Source: Bacillota bacterium (GTDB lineage Bacteria > Bacillota > Bacilli > Paenibacillales > NBRC-103111). From it: DNA of 64,000 nt. Numbering within the stretch: position 1 is the first letter of the stretch; every line of letters starts with the position of its first letter. Location: NCBI GenBank assembly GCA_023386955.1, contig JAEWIS010000038.1, forward strand, positions 248,001 to 312,000, read 5' to 3'. Below, piece by piece: positions 42,708 to 50,435 of this stretch. The translations under genes were made by a program, and so were the position numbers. The notes beneath the pieces are model-generated. The model was not told the origin of the DNA and searched no databases. It saw only the letters and a program-made list of their open reading frames with translations.

Positions 42708-42726
42708 CTTTTGACCCCGCTCCCGA

Positions 42727-44004
42727 TTATTTTTTGAACTTGTTCAGCTTGTCTCCGAAACGCTCGCCCAATGTCAGGTTCAGGCTTTGGGAAGGCGGTG
42801 CAAATTCAGCATTGGAGGTATCCCGGCCAGAGCGGTGTCCGCGTTCGCCGCGTTCACGTTCTGGTCTTGGCTCTCTTACGGGAGCTTCCTGGGTGTCCTT
42901 GATGGACAGGGAAATACGCTTCTCGTCGGTATTGATGTCCAATACCTTCACTTGAACCTCTTGGCCTTCCTTCAGCACTTCATGAGGTGTGCCGATGTGG
43001 GAGTGGGAGATTTGGGAGATGTGCACCAGGCCTTCTACGCCGGGAGCCACTTCCACAAATGCGCCGAAGGTTACCAGACGCTTCACGGTGCCTTCAATGA
43101 TGTCGCCCACGTTCACCTTGCCGGCAATGCTCTGCCAAGGTCCCGGTTGGGTAGCCTTGATGGACAGGGAAATGCGTTCGCTGGCAGGATCTACCTTCAG
43201 CACGTGTACGCGAACCTTGTCGCCTTCCTTTACCACTTCGGACGGCTGCTCAACATGGTGCCAAGCCATTTCGGAAATATGCACCAGGCCGTCGATGCCG
43301 CCGATGTCGATGAACGCGCCGAACGGAGTCAGACGCTGAACGGTACCGTCCAGTTCTTGTCCAACCTTGATCCCGCCGATGATTTCCTTCTTGCTGGCTT
43401 CGAACTCTTCATCCAGAACATCCTTCTGGGAGAGGATCACCTTGTTCTTCTCACGGTCGATTTCCTTCACGCGCAGGCGCAGGGAACGGCCCTTGTAATC
43501 GGAGAAATCTTCCACGAAATGGCGTTCCACCATGGAAGCGGGTACGAAACCGCGCAGGCCTACGTCTACAACCAGACCGCCCTTCACTACATCGGCAACC
43601 TTGGCTTCCAGGATCTCCTTGGATTCCAGCTTTTCCTGCAGCACGTTCCATGCTTTTTCGCTGTCGATGGCGCGTTTGGACAATTGCAGTGTTTCCTTGG
43701 CGTCATTGATGTTAACAACCTTCAGCTCCACTTCGTCGCCTACTTGCACAGCGTCGGAAGCGTTGTCCAGCTGTACGGAGGACAGATCGCGGAGAGGGAT
43801 GATGCCGTCATATTTATAGCCGATATCCACGATCGCCTGATCGGCTTCCACTTTCACGATCTTGCCCTTGACGATGTCGCCCTTCTTGACAGTCATCACT
43901 TGAGTTAGGTCCACTGTATTTTCTGTTGCAGGCACTTCCGCTTCAACTGCGGATGCTTCTGTCGCCCCGTTTTCTGTTTGATCCATCTTGATTTCTTCAG
44001 CCAT
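42727..44004 (-). CDS. ypfD: S1-domain protein (30S ribosomal protein S1 homologue, YpfD type)
   Basis: The 425-residue protein has four S1 RNA-binding domains (about residues 36-110, 125-195, 210-280 and 295-365; each has the V-K-G-x-V...G-x-V-H-I-S pattern), an acidic N-terminal extension and a charged tail. In Firmicutes this homologue is shorter than the six-domain E. coli S1 and is not essential in B. subtilis. The ATG follows AAGGAGGAA. Confidence 0.93.
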   Translation of the reverse strand: MAEEIKMDQTENGATEASAVEAEVPATENTVDLTQVMTVKKGDIVKGKIVKVEADQAIVDIGYKYDGIIPLRDLSSVQLDNASDAVQVGDEVELKVVNINDAKETLQLSKRAIDSEKAWNVLQEKLESKEILEAKVADVVKGGLVVDVGLRGFVPASMVERHFVEDFSDYKGRSLRLRVKEIDREKNKVILSQKDVLDEEFEASKKEIIGGIKVGQELDGTVQRLTPFGAFIDIGGIDGLVHISEMAWHHVEQPSEVVKEGDKVRVHVLKVDPASERISLSIKATQPGPWQSIAGKVNVGDIIEGTVKRLVTFGAFVEVAPGVEGLVHISQISHSHIGTPHEVLKEGQEVQVKVLDINTDEKRISLSIKDTQEAPVREPRPERERGERGHRSGRDTSNAEFAPPSQSLNLTLGERFGDKLNKFKK

Positions 44005-44090
44005 TGTCTATTCCTCCTTGTTTAACAACCAAACCCCATATTTATGATGGGTGTAGTATAATTCCAAGATACCATTTCCATTCATTTCAA

Positions 44091-44684
44091 TCAATTTGAA
44101 ACCGCATTTTTCTTTGCCTGGGAGAGACTGCGGATGGCTTCCATGATCTTCTCGGTAGCCGCTTCCTGTTGTTCCGAGCTTCCTCCGTCAAATTCCGACA
44201 AATCCACAGGCTTGCCGTATGTAACGGTGGTGCGCCGGAACAGCTTGTAGCCCCCTTCAATCCAAGCGGGAACGACTGTCGCCCCCGAGCGGAGAGCAAG
44301 GCTGGCAGCTCCCTTCTTCCCCATGCCTCCGGCATTTTTGCGTGAGCCCTCGGGGAAGATAGCAAGCATATGGCCCTCCCGCAGATGGGAGATGGCCAGC
44401 TTGATGGATTCCTTGCTGACCCCGCCACGTTTCACGGGGAAAGCGCCCAGCTCCTTAATGATCCAGCCGAAGCCGGGAACCCGGAATAGCTCTGCCTTTG
44501 CCATAAAGTGAATCTGGCGTTCCAGATAACATCCGACAAAGGGCGGGTCAAAGTTGCTGGTATGGTTGCAGCACAAGATCACGGGACCCGCGGCAGGGAC
44601 ATTCTCGGCCCCTCTTATCTCCGCGCGGAACAGCACCTTGAACATGCCCCGAAACATAAACCGTATGCTTCGATACAAAACCAC
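44091..44684 (-). CDS. plsC: 1-acyl-sn-glycerol-3-phosphate acyltransferase
   Basis: Adds the second acyl chain to make phosphatidic acid. The 197-residue product has the catalytic H-x4-D box NHTSNFDPP, the acyl-acceptor motif FPEGSRK and an N-terminal membrane-associated helix. The start is GTG at 44684, with GGAGGT 6 nt upstream; the open frame upstream overlaps cmk and is not coding. It follows cmk by 55 bp, as in many Bacilli. Confidence 0.93.
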   Translation of the reverse strand: MVLYRSIRFMFRGMFKVLFRAEIRGAENVPAAGPVILCCNHTSNFDPPFVGCYLERQIHFMAKAELFRVPGFGWIIKELGAFPVKRGGVSKESIKLAISHLREGHMLAIFPEGSRKNAGGMGKKGAASLALRSGATVVPAWIEGGYKLFRRTTVTYGKPVDLSEFDGGSSEQQEAATEKIMEAIRSLSQAKKNAVSN

Positions 44685-44739
44685 CTTGTTACCTCCACTC
44701 CAATTTAGAAGCTGAATGAATGGCAAACCGCATCGGATG

Positions 44740-45414
44740 CTAGTTTCCCCGCAGCTCCTTGGTTCTGCACAGTTCGAGGACCGCGTTGACCACTTCGTCC
44801 AAGGACATTTCCGTGCTGTCCAGAAGCACCGCATCCTCGGCCTGCCGGAGTGGAGACACCTTGCGGCCGCGGTCCAGCTGATCCCGCCGTTCGATATCCC
44901 TTTCCAGGTCATCAAGCGAAATCTCGGATGCATTCATCTCCAGATACCGCCGCTCCGCCCGCTTGCGGGCGCTGGCCGTGAGGAAAACCTTCACCTCTGC
45001 GTCCGGCAGCACACTTGTCCCGATATCCCGGCCATCCATAACGACGCCCTTGGCGGCAGCCATGGATTTCTGCATGCTGACCAGCCTCTCCCGGACATCC
45101 GGAATCGCCGCTATATGCGAGACATGGAGATTAATTTCCTTGGAGCGGATACGCTCGGTAACATCCTGCCCGTCCACCAGCACAGTCTGGCCGGTCAAGC
45201 CGGGCAGCAGCTCTATACGGGTGGAAGCGGTCATATCGGCGATGGCGGACAAATCCTCCAGAGGTATGTCCTTGTGCAGGACCTTCCAGGTGATCGCCCG
45301 GTACATCGCTCCCGTATCCACATACACATATCCCAGCTCTTTGGCCACCATGCGGGCAACCGTGCTTTTCCCGGCTCCTGCCGGACCATCCAGCGCAACA
45401 TTGAATTTCCCCAA
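44740..45414 (-). CDS. cmk: Cytidylate kinase
   Basis: Phosphorylates CMP and dCMP. The 224-residue product (the same length as B. subtilis Cmk) has the P-loop ALDGPAGAGKST at the N terminus, DGRDIGT (about 103-109) and the LID-region arginines in ERRYLEM. The start is a TTG at 45414, 9 nt after GGGGGG, which gives the usual N terminus M-G-K-F-N-V-A. The frame runs 30 codons further upstream but without family similarity. Confidence 0.95.
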   Translation of the reverse strand: MGKFNVALDGPAGAGKSTVARMVAKELGYVYVDTGAMYRAITWKVLHKDIPLEDLSAIADMTASTRIELLPGLTGQTVLVDGQDVTERIRSKEINLHVSHIAAIPDVRERLVSMQKSMAAAKGVVMDGRDIGTSVLPDAEVKVFLTASARKRAERRYLEMNASEISLDDLERDIERRDQLDRGRKVSPLRQAEDAVLLDSTEMSLDEVVNAVLELCRTKELRGN

Positions 45415-45533
45415 AAGCCTCGGCCCCCCAGTAGCGAGGATAAACGCCCGGCGGCGGCCTAATGTCACCGCACGTTTACCCATAAATCGGGACGATCGCC
45501 CCAATAGAGCGCGCCCGAGATTTAAAGAAACGC

Positions 45534-45553
45534 AAAAAGCAGGCCGCGCCTGC
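45534..45553 (-). terminator. Terminator of the PilZ/DUF5359 unit
   Basis: Perfect 6-bp stem GCAGGC/GCCTGC with loop GCG, followed on the minus strand by five Ts. Confidence 0.8.
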
Positions 45554-45600
45554 GAACGTTGAAAATTATACCATAGAACCTCTTATTTATGCAAAAGCTG

Positions 45601-45822
45601 CTAAGGTTTTTTTCTCTCCTCCACGTTTCTTTCCTCCAAAACCGGAAAGGGAGTCCCTTCCAGCCTTTCCACCCGGAGAAGGGCATGACGAACTGCCGGT
45701 ATCTGCAGAAGCAGCTGCGACACCAGCAGCAGAGCCGCCAGCACAAGGGCGATAGCAAGCAGTTTTTTTTCCACAGCTGCAGAGAAGGTTTTAAACATTT
45801 CCTCATAGGTCGGTTTTTTCAT
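45601..45822 (-). CDS. DUF5359-like small membrane protein (YpfB type)
   Basis: The 73-residue protein has one membrane helix (LLAIALVLAALLLVSQLLLQ, about residues 19-38) and a charged tail. Position between the PilZ gene and cmk matches B. subtilis ypfB. The ATG at 45822 has GGAGGT 9 nt upstream. Function unknown. Confidence 0.75.
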   Translation of the reverse strand: MKKPTYEEMFKTFSAAVEKKLLAIALVLAALLLVSQLLLQIPAVRHALLRVERLEGTPFPVLEERNVEERKKP

Positions 45823-45838
45823 ATCTGCCGCACCTCCG

Positions 45839-45867
45839 CCTAGAACGTGTTTGCAAACCCGCTCTAG
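45839..45867. repeat. CCTAG...CTAG inverted repeat, copy 1
   Basis: Reads CCTAGAACGTGTTTGCAA followed by ACCCGCTCTAG; imperfect stem. It shares the CCTAG ends and the core GTGTTTGCAA with the element at 46604-46633. Lies just upstream of the DUF5359-like gene. Confidence 0.5.
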
Positions 45868-45909
45868 CATGTACGACATGCATTATTGCCAACCCCCGCA
45901 ACTATTATC

Positions 45910-46563
45910 CTAATTCTTCCGGATTTCCAGCTGGCGCTCGAAGCAGAACCGGATAATCTTCTGGCGGTCCTTATCGGAGATCTCCGAAAATTGCATCATC
46001 ACCTGCTGCCGGCCCGATTCCAGCGCTTTGGTGCGGACAACCTCTCCTTTAAAGGGAATATGCTCCGGCTTCGCATTCCGTGAAATCAGGAGCAGCCAGC
46101 AGGATAACGCATCCCCTATCTTGACGGGAATATTGCCCTCGCAGATAAAGGAGGCCCCGCCTCCGCCCACATCATCGGTGACACCCGTGAACCGAACCTG
46201 CTCCCCGAGGCTCGCCGCAATATCAAGCTCTGCAGGCACACGGAGAAAGCTCCGCCGCTGGACCTTGGTAATGGATTCCTCTGCAGGCTTCCTGATTAAT
46301 ACCGTACGGAACTCGTTATCCCGGATGCCCAGCACCGTGCTCATAAAAAAATTCTTCATGCCGCCTTCCGTCAGGAAATAAACCGACAGCTCATCCCCCT
46401 GGAACAGCCGCTTCAGCCGTCCGGTGCGTTCATTCATCGGCACTTCAATTTCCATATAATCCGCAGTTATGTCGGAAATTCTTGATTTGTACTCCTGCAT
46501 GGATTCATCCTCGTCGATAGAGTTGATCTGGATGTGCAGGACCTGGTTGATTTTGGGGAGCAT
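45910..46563 (-). CDS. ypfA: PilZ-domain flagellar brake protein (YpfA type)
   Basis: The 217-residue protein has an N-terminal YcgR-like domain and a C-terminal PilZ domain (about residues 100-213). The c-di-GMP site R-x3-R is visible in RRSFLRV (about 103-109). The second motif, normally D/N-x-S-x-x-G, reads DVGGGG, so the Ser is Gly. In B. subtilis YpfA acts on the flagellar motor when c-di-GMP is high. It lies between ypeB and the cmk unit. Confidence 0.88.
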   Translation of the reverse strand: MLPKINQVLHIQINSIDEDESMQEYKSRISDITADYMEIEVPMNERTGRLKRLFQGDELSVYFLTEGGMKNFFMSTVLGIRDNEFRTVLIRKPAEESITKVQRRSFLRVPAELDIAASLGEQVRFTGVTDDVGGGGASFICEGNIPVKIGDALSCWLLLISRNAKPEHIPFKGEVVRTKALESGRQQVMMQFSEISDKDRQKIIRFCFERQLEIRKN

Positions 46564-46603
46564 GAAGGGTTTGCCTCCTCGTCTATTCCTTGCCCGGTAG
46601 TCT

Positions 46604-46633
46604 CCTAGGGAGTGTTTGCAATCACTCCCTAGG
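46604..46633. repeat. CCTAG...CTAGG inverted repeat, copy 2
   Basis: Perfect 11-bp inverted repeat CCTAGGGAGTG/CACTCCCTAGG with loop TTTGCAAT, about 40 bp upstream of the PilZ gene. No U-tract follows toward the PilZ gene. Confidence 0.65.
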
Positions 46634-46701
46634 AATTATAACATTATTGCCGGACAAGACCAGTCCTATTTTTGTACGGGCTCCATCGTATGCAGAACAG
46701 C

Positions 46702-46735
46702 AAAAAGCCTCCCCGCCGCAGAACGGCAGGGAAGC
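46702..46735 (-). terminator. Terminator of ypeB
   Basis: 12-bp stem with one mismatch and wobble pairs (GCTTCCCTGCCG/CGGCGGGGAGGC) followed on the minus strand by five Ts, about 43 bp after the ypeB stop. Confidence 0.85.
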
Positions 46736-46778
46736 TGCTGACCACTACTTAATGCTTAAGCCTTACCGGCGACCGGAC

Positions 46779-48131
46779 TTAAGCCCCTTCCTGCACTTCC
46801 TTAAACGCCTCCACCTTCTCCTCCAGTCCGGTTTCGGCGCTAATGTAGATCTTGTAGCTGGAGTCGTTCATTTTGCCGATAAACTCATAACACAGCACTT
46901 CATCGTCCAGGTCGTTCTTGATCCAGGCCTGGTTGACGGATTCCACCTTCAGGGAAGGATTCACGTCCTTCCGGGCCTCCTCCACGGAGATGGCCGGTTT
47001 GGGGAAGCTTCTGCTCTTGTGCTCGTAGATATAATCCCCCGCCTGGAGCCCTGTTACCTCCGCATTGTCCAGCGCCACCTTGACTACGACTTTTTCGGGG
47101 TAGACTACAATTTCCCCTTCCTTCCTGGCAAAGGTAAAGGAAGCCGTGTTGGAATATTCGTCGTAATTCACAGGAAGCATGGAGTCATAACCATGAGCGG
47201 ACAAAAATTCGGCAGCGGCGTCCTGTGCACCCTTCAGGTCCACATTGCGCTCACCTACATTACGGGAGGACATGTAATAAATAATGTGCCCGCCTTTTTT
47301 GGAGACATCCAGCTGCATATCCTCCCCGGAGTAGGGGTTTTTGCCCTTTACGCTGAAGCTGCTGAATTCCGTTCCCGCTCCGTTCTCCGCAACCTCCAGT
47401 TCACCGGTCCCGTCCGGGAGCTGGAGGAACTGCGCCGCCTTCTGCTTGGCTTCCTCCGCATTGATTTCCATCCCCGGCAGCGAATTGTAGCTGCGCTTCT
47501 GGAAGGTGGACGCCATGGAAGGGCCCCAGTCCAGCTCCTCGTATTCGGACACCTTTTTGTCCACGGTCATGAAGCCGTCCACGATGGTATTGTCCATCTG
47601 CTTCTCCTGGGTGGCCAGGGCGGTCTCCACATCCATCCACCGGAGATTTTCCGAGAGCACCTTGCCCTGCACCTGCTGGAGCTCACCATTGATCTCGTTA
47701 GCATGGTCATAGAGGGTTTGCAGCGTCTTTTGCTCTTCCGGGGTCATGGGTTTTTTGGTCAAATCCCGGACAGCGGTCCGGTAGGTGAAATTGGCGATAT
47801 TCGAAAGAAATTCCTCGGTTTTGTTAAAGGGCAGCAAGGTCAGCGGCAGCTGGTTAATTTCATTCTGCGCCTGGCTGGTAATGCGCCATACATTGGTCAG
47901 GCTTCTGCGGTAATAGTCGTTGGAGGTGGAATTGGCGGCCATGGTTTTGCCCAGCTCCGTCTGCAGCTGCTCCACATGGTAGGACAAGTCATGGAAAGCG
48001 CGTTGGTACTGGTTCTCCGCCTTAATCAGCATGGCGTTCTTCTCCTGATTCTCCTGGTAGCCCCAGATGGCCGTCCCGATAAAGGCCAGGGTCATAATCG
48101 GGAACAAGATCATGCTCAATCGTCTGTACAT
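46779..48131 (-). CDS. ypeB: Germination protein YpeB
   Basis: Forespore protein that in B. subtilis is required for localisation and stability of the cortex-lytic enzyme SleB. The 450-residue product has an N-terminal membrane anchor (RRLSMILFPIMTLAFIGTAIW, residues 3-23), a long helical region and repeated PepSY-like modules in the C-terminal half (from about residue 200). The ATG at 48131 is chosen because the hydrophobic anchor then begins at once. In B. subtilis sleB precedes it directly; no sleB is found here. Confidence 0.92.
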   Translation of the reverse strand: MYRRLSMILFPIMTLAFIGTAIWGYQENQEKNAMLIKAENQYQRAFHDLSYHVEQLQTELGKTMAANSTSNDYYRRSLTNVWRITSQAQNEINQLPLTLLPFNKTEEFLSNIANFTYRTAVRDLTKKPMTPEEQKTLQTLYDHANEINGELQQVQGKVLSENLRWMDVETALATQEKQMDNTIVDGFMTVDKKVSEYEELDWGPSMASTFQKRSYNSLPGMEINAEEAKQKAAQFLQLPDGTGELEVAENGAGTEFSSFSVKGKNPYSGEDMQLDVSKKGGHIIYYMSSRNVGERNVDLKGAQDAAAEFLSAHGYDSMLPVNYDEYSNTASFTFARKEGEIVVYPEKVVVKVALDNAEVTGLQAGDYIYEHKSRSFPKPAISVEEARKDVNPSLKVESVNQAWIKNDLDDEVLCYEFIGKMNDSSYKIYISAETGLEEKVEAFKEVQEGA

Positions 48132-48229
48132 GATGGCATCAGCTTCCCCTTTCGAAAAAATGGTTCGGTTGGTTGTAGGTTGCGTTCCGGGCAGCCAGAT
48201 TATGCACACCGTTCCATGGACAACAAAAC

Positions 48230-48279
48230 AAAAAAGAGACGTTCCTGTAAACGCGTCTGCCGCGTAGGACGTCTCTTTT
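48230..48279. terminator. Terminator of the zinc ribbon gene, possibly bidirectional
   Basis: Long stem AAAAGAGACGT/ACGTCTCTTTT with further pairing inside; it starts right after the zinc ribbon stop and has T-tracts on both strands. Confidence 0.8.
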
Positions 48280-48280
48280 C

Positions 48281-48439
48281 TCAGTAATCCTCAACCTCAA
48301 TGTCAAAATCGTTCTCGTTGCTGCACAAGCATTGCCGGAAGCCCGTTTCCAGCTTGCCTTTTTCCCATTTGCCCTTCAGCACGAACTTCTCGCCGCACTG
48401 CTTGCAGTAGATTTTCACTTTGGTCCGGCCCCGATCCAT
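48281..48439 (-). CDS. Tiny zinc ribbon protein
   Basis: A 52-residue protein beginning MDRGRTKVKIYCKQCGEKF and ending FDIEVEDY. Four cysteines lie in two knuckles: C-x2-C (YCKQCG) and C-x-C (QCLCSN). The ATG follows AGGAGG by 4 nt and a terminator follows the stop, so it is very probably a real gene although too short for many gene finders. The acidic tail and zinc ribbon suggest a nucleic-acid or protein-binding role; no family is recognised. It lies between prsW and ypeB. Confidence 0.75.
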   Translation of the reverse strand: MDRGRTKVKIYCKQCGEKFVLKGKWEKGKLETGFRQCLCSNENDFDIEVEDY

Positions 48440-48498
48440 AGCGCCTCCTGTACTACTTGCGATATAGTCCCATAACTCTATATCCAGTATGGACAGGT

Positions 48499-49197
48499 TC
48501 AGGAAATTTTAATCTCCTCTTCCCGGATCACAGCCCGCAGGGGAGACCGGTCATTGGCCCGGTTAATCCGCATCATGCTTTTCCTCCACAGGAACAGCAT
48601 CAAGGGGATCATCAGCCACATCCAATAGGGCTTGGCATCTAGGATAATGTAATCGAACACACCGTGGTACACCACCGGCAAGCAGAGGGAATAAGCAAGC
48701 TCCGAACGTTCGGATGTTCCGCCGCGGAACTTGGCTTTGCCCATATGATAGCCCATCATCACCCCGAACAGCGCATGGCCCGAAACCGGCAGCAACGCCC
48801 TCATAACCAAGGAGGAAACCGAGGGGCCGAACAAAAGCGCGTACATGACATTCTCCATAGTGGCAAAGCCCAGAGAAACCGCTGTTGCATATACAATGCC
48901 GTCGTACGGCTCATCGAAAGCCTGATGCTTATAAATGAGGAAGTACAGGATGAACCACTTCAGGAATTCCTCCAGGAAGGAGGAATAGACGAATGAGTAC
49001 AAAAACGGGTTCTCACCGAAACCCAGGACAAAGGCCCGCTGCAGCACCATGGTGGGAAATACCAGCAGTACCCCCATAATGAACATGCGGATGACCGTAT
49101 GCACCGGCTCCGACTCATAGCGGTCCTTCAGATAAAAGTAGGCGAGCAAGGAAAGCCCCGGCGCAATGGCCGCCGCCAAAATAGACAACAGGAACAA
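48499..49197 (-). CDS. prsW: Intramembrane protease PrsW family protein
   Basis: Polytopic membrane metalloprotease family. In B. subtilis PrsW starts degradation of the anti-sigma factor RsiW. The 232-residue product has about eight hydrophobic segments, the glutamates in FLEEFLKWF (about residues 75-83) and the His-bearing VSGHALFGVMMGYHMGKAKF (about 142-161). The start is TTG at 49197, 8 nt after AAGGGGGG. A role toward the anti-sigma factor at 9274-9894 is conceivable but unproved. Confidence 0.88.
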   Translation of the reverse strand: MFLLSILAAAIAPGLSLLAYFYLKDRYESEPVHTVIRMFIMGVLLVFPTMVLQRAFVLGFGENPFLYSFVYSSFLEEFLKWFILYFLIYKHQAFDEPYDGIVYATAVSLGFATMENVMYALLFGPSVSSLVMRALLPVSGHALFGVMMGYHMGKAKFRGGTSERSELAYSLCLPVVYHGVFDYIILDAKPYWMWLMIPLMLFLWRKSMMRINRANDRSPLRAVIREEEIKIS

Positions 49198-49213
49198 GCA
49201 AACGTCCCCCCTT

Positions 49214-49310
49214 CAAAGCAACCAGGTCCAGGCCTTAGGCCGGATTGGTTGCGGTAGCCTCGAAATCGGCACAGCCGATTTGAGGGTTCTTCCCCACAAA
49301 GCAACCAGGT
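49214..49310 (-). repeat. Structured intergenic repeat, copy 2
   Basis: Upstream of prsW. A direct repeat CAAAGCAACCAGGT occurs at 49214 and 49297. Between them the minus strand can fold with an outer stem TGGTTGC/GCAACCA and an inner 12-bp hairpin CCTC-AAATCGGC/GCCGATTT-CGAGG. The core 49242-49288 matches 7264-7310 on the opposite strand. Confidence 0.65.
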
Positions 49311-49392
49311 TCAACCCTTGGCCAAAAAACAACATGACTTTATTCTATCACAACTCAGCCCCTGCCGGGTCTGCTAATTGACGAATAGGAAC

Positions 49393-49432
49393 AAAAAAAT
49401 GCACCCTCACCCACCGCTGTGTTGAGGATGCA
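49393..49432 (-). terminator. Terminator of mecA
   Basis: 10-bp stem with one G-U pair (TGCATCCTCA/TGAGGGTGCA, 13-nt loop) followed on the minus strand by seven Ts. Confidence 0.85.
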
Positions 49433-49468
49433 CAAGGCCGGGCAACGTTTCAGCGCGCCTTCTATGCA

Positions 49469-50071
49469 TTATTGGAAATGGCTGCACAACACTTGAACCG
49501 CGTTCTCGGCAATAACGGTTTTGCCGTATTCCTCCAGCACTGCCTGTGTAACCGAGGTTGCTTCCCCGTATTCGGACATAACCGCAATTAAGGCCTGGTA
49601 ACGGCTGTCCTTCTCATCCCAATCGGAAGGCTCAACCTGTAGAATGTACCGGTTCTTATAAGAGAACAGCTTGCCGCCTTCAGGCAGCATAGGAAGGACA
49701 ACCTTCGCCATCCGGAGCAAATCCTCAAAATCGGAGAAGGCGTAGGATATCAGCTCGCTCTCCTCCAGCGTTACTTCCATCTCATATATATCTTCCTCTT
49801 CATCCGCGGAATCAGAAGAGGTACTATTCATCTTGCCTCTGGTCACGATGACCACCATGCCTTGGGCGGGCAGCGCGAACACTTCAACCGCCAGCGGACC
49901 GGATGCATCGAAGCCTAATTCGGAATAGGCCTGCTCCATCATCTCGCTGAACAGCTCGTGGACTTTGGGAATCTCCCGCCACATGTCCTCCTTTTGGATC
50001 CCGCGCTCCGTCAAGTCGTCGAAAGTGAGGAAAATCCTTATCTTATCGGTACTCAAACGTTCAATTTTCAT
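49469..50071 (-). CDS. mecA: Adaptor protein MecA
   Basis: Adaptor that delivers substrates such as ComK to ClpCP. The 200-residue product has the N-terminal substrate-binding region MKIERLSTDKIRIFLTFDDL, an acidic linker (SADEEEDIYEME) and the C-terminal ClpC-binding domain (about 110-200, with SFEDLLRMAKVV-like and GGKLFSYKNRYIL). The ATG at 50071 follows AAGGAGGG; the upstream open frame is not family-like. It lies upstream of prsW in the same orientation. Confidence 0.94.
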   Translation of the reverse strand: MKIERLSTDKIRIFLTFDDLTERGIQKEDMWREIPKVHELFSEMMEQAYSELGFDASGPLAVEVFALPAQGMVVIVTRGKMNSTSSDSADEEEDIYEMEVTLEESELISYAFSDFEDLLRMAKVVLPMLPEGGKLFSYKNRYILQVEPSDWDEKDSRYQALIAVMSEYGEATSVTQAVLEEYGKTVIAENAVQVLCSHFQ

Positions 50072-50248
50072 TACAGGACCCTCCTTTTTGGCCAGCTCGG
50101 AACCAAAAGCATACCATAGTAATAGTTTATGAAGGAAATGCACAAAAAGTGTACAAAAATTACCTTGCTTGTCCCCGCTGCTGCTTAGAGACAAGCTGCC
50201 GGCCGCCTTCGACAGAATCGCTTAAGTTCCGACGAGCCAGCTGCTATT

Positions 50249-50257
50249 ATTATAGCA
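50249..50257 (-). promoter_or_regulatory. Probable extended -10 promoter of mecA
   Basis: The minus strand reads TGCTATAAT about 180 bp upstream of the mecA ATG. The predicted leader of about 170 nt contains a possible stem CTTGTC/GACAAG. The rest of 50072-50380 holds no convincing gene. Confidence 0.5.
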
Positions 50258-50380
50258 TGTTACCACTATTGAATGCGAATTGCACCGGAAAATTTGTGTA
50301 TAACCAAGTACAGTTTTTACGGGAAATAGAGGGAAAGGTTTCATGCTCCGGCAGCTCCGCCGGTTTCCCAATTCATGCCA

Positions 50381-50418
50381 AAAAGCCGGAGGCAATGAAA
50401 GCGCCCTCCGGCCTTTTT
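50381..50418. terminator. Bidirectional-type terminator after the giant exoprotein gene
   Basis: Perfect 8-bp stem GCCGGAGG/CCTCCGGC with a 12-nt loop and T-tracts on both strands, about 18 bp after the stop of the 2711-residue gene. Confidence 0.85.
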
Positions 50419-50435
50419 CAGTTTAACCAATCGTG

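Noticed and set aside
49205..49330. c-di-GMP or c-di-AMP riboswitch upstream of prsW
   Set aside because: The region is structured, but I could not match the consensus of either class; the same sequence occurs at 7264-7310 in an orientation that fits no downstream gene.
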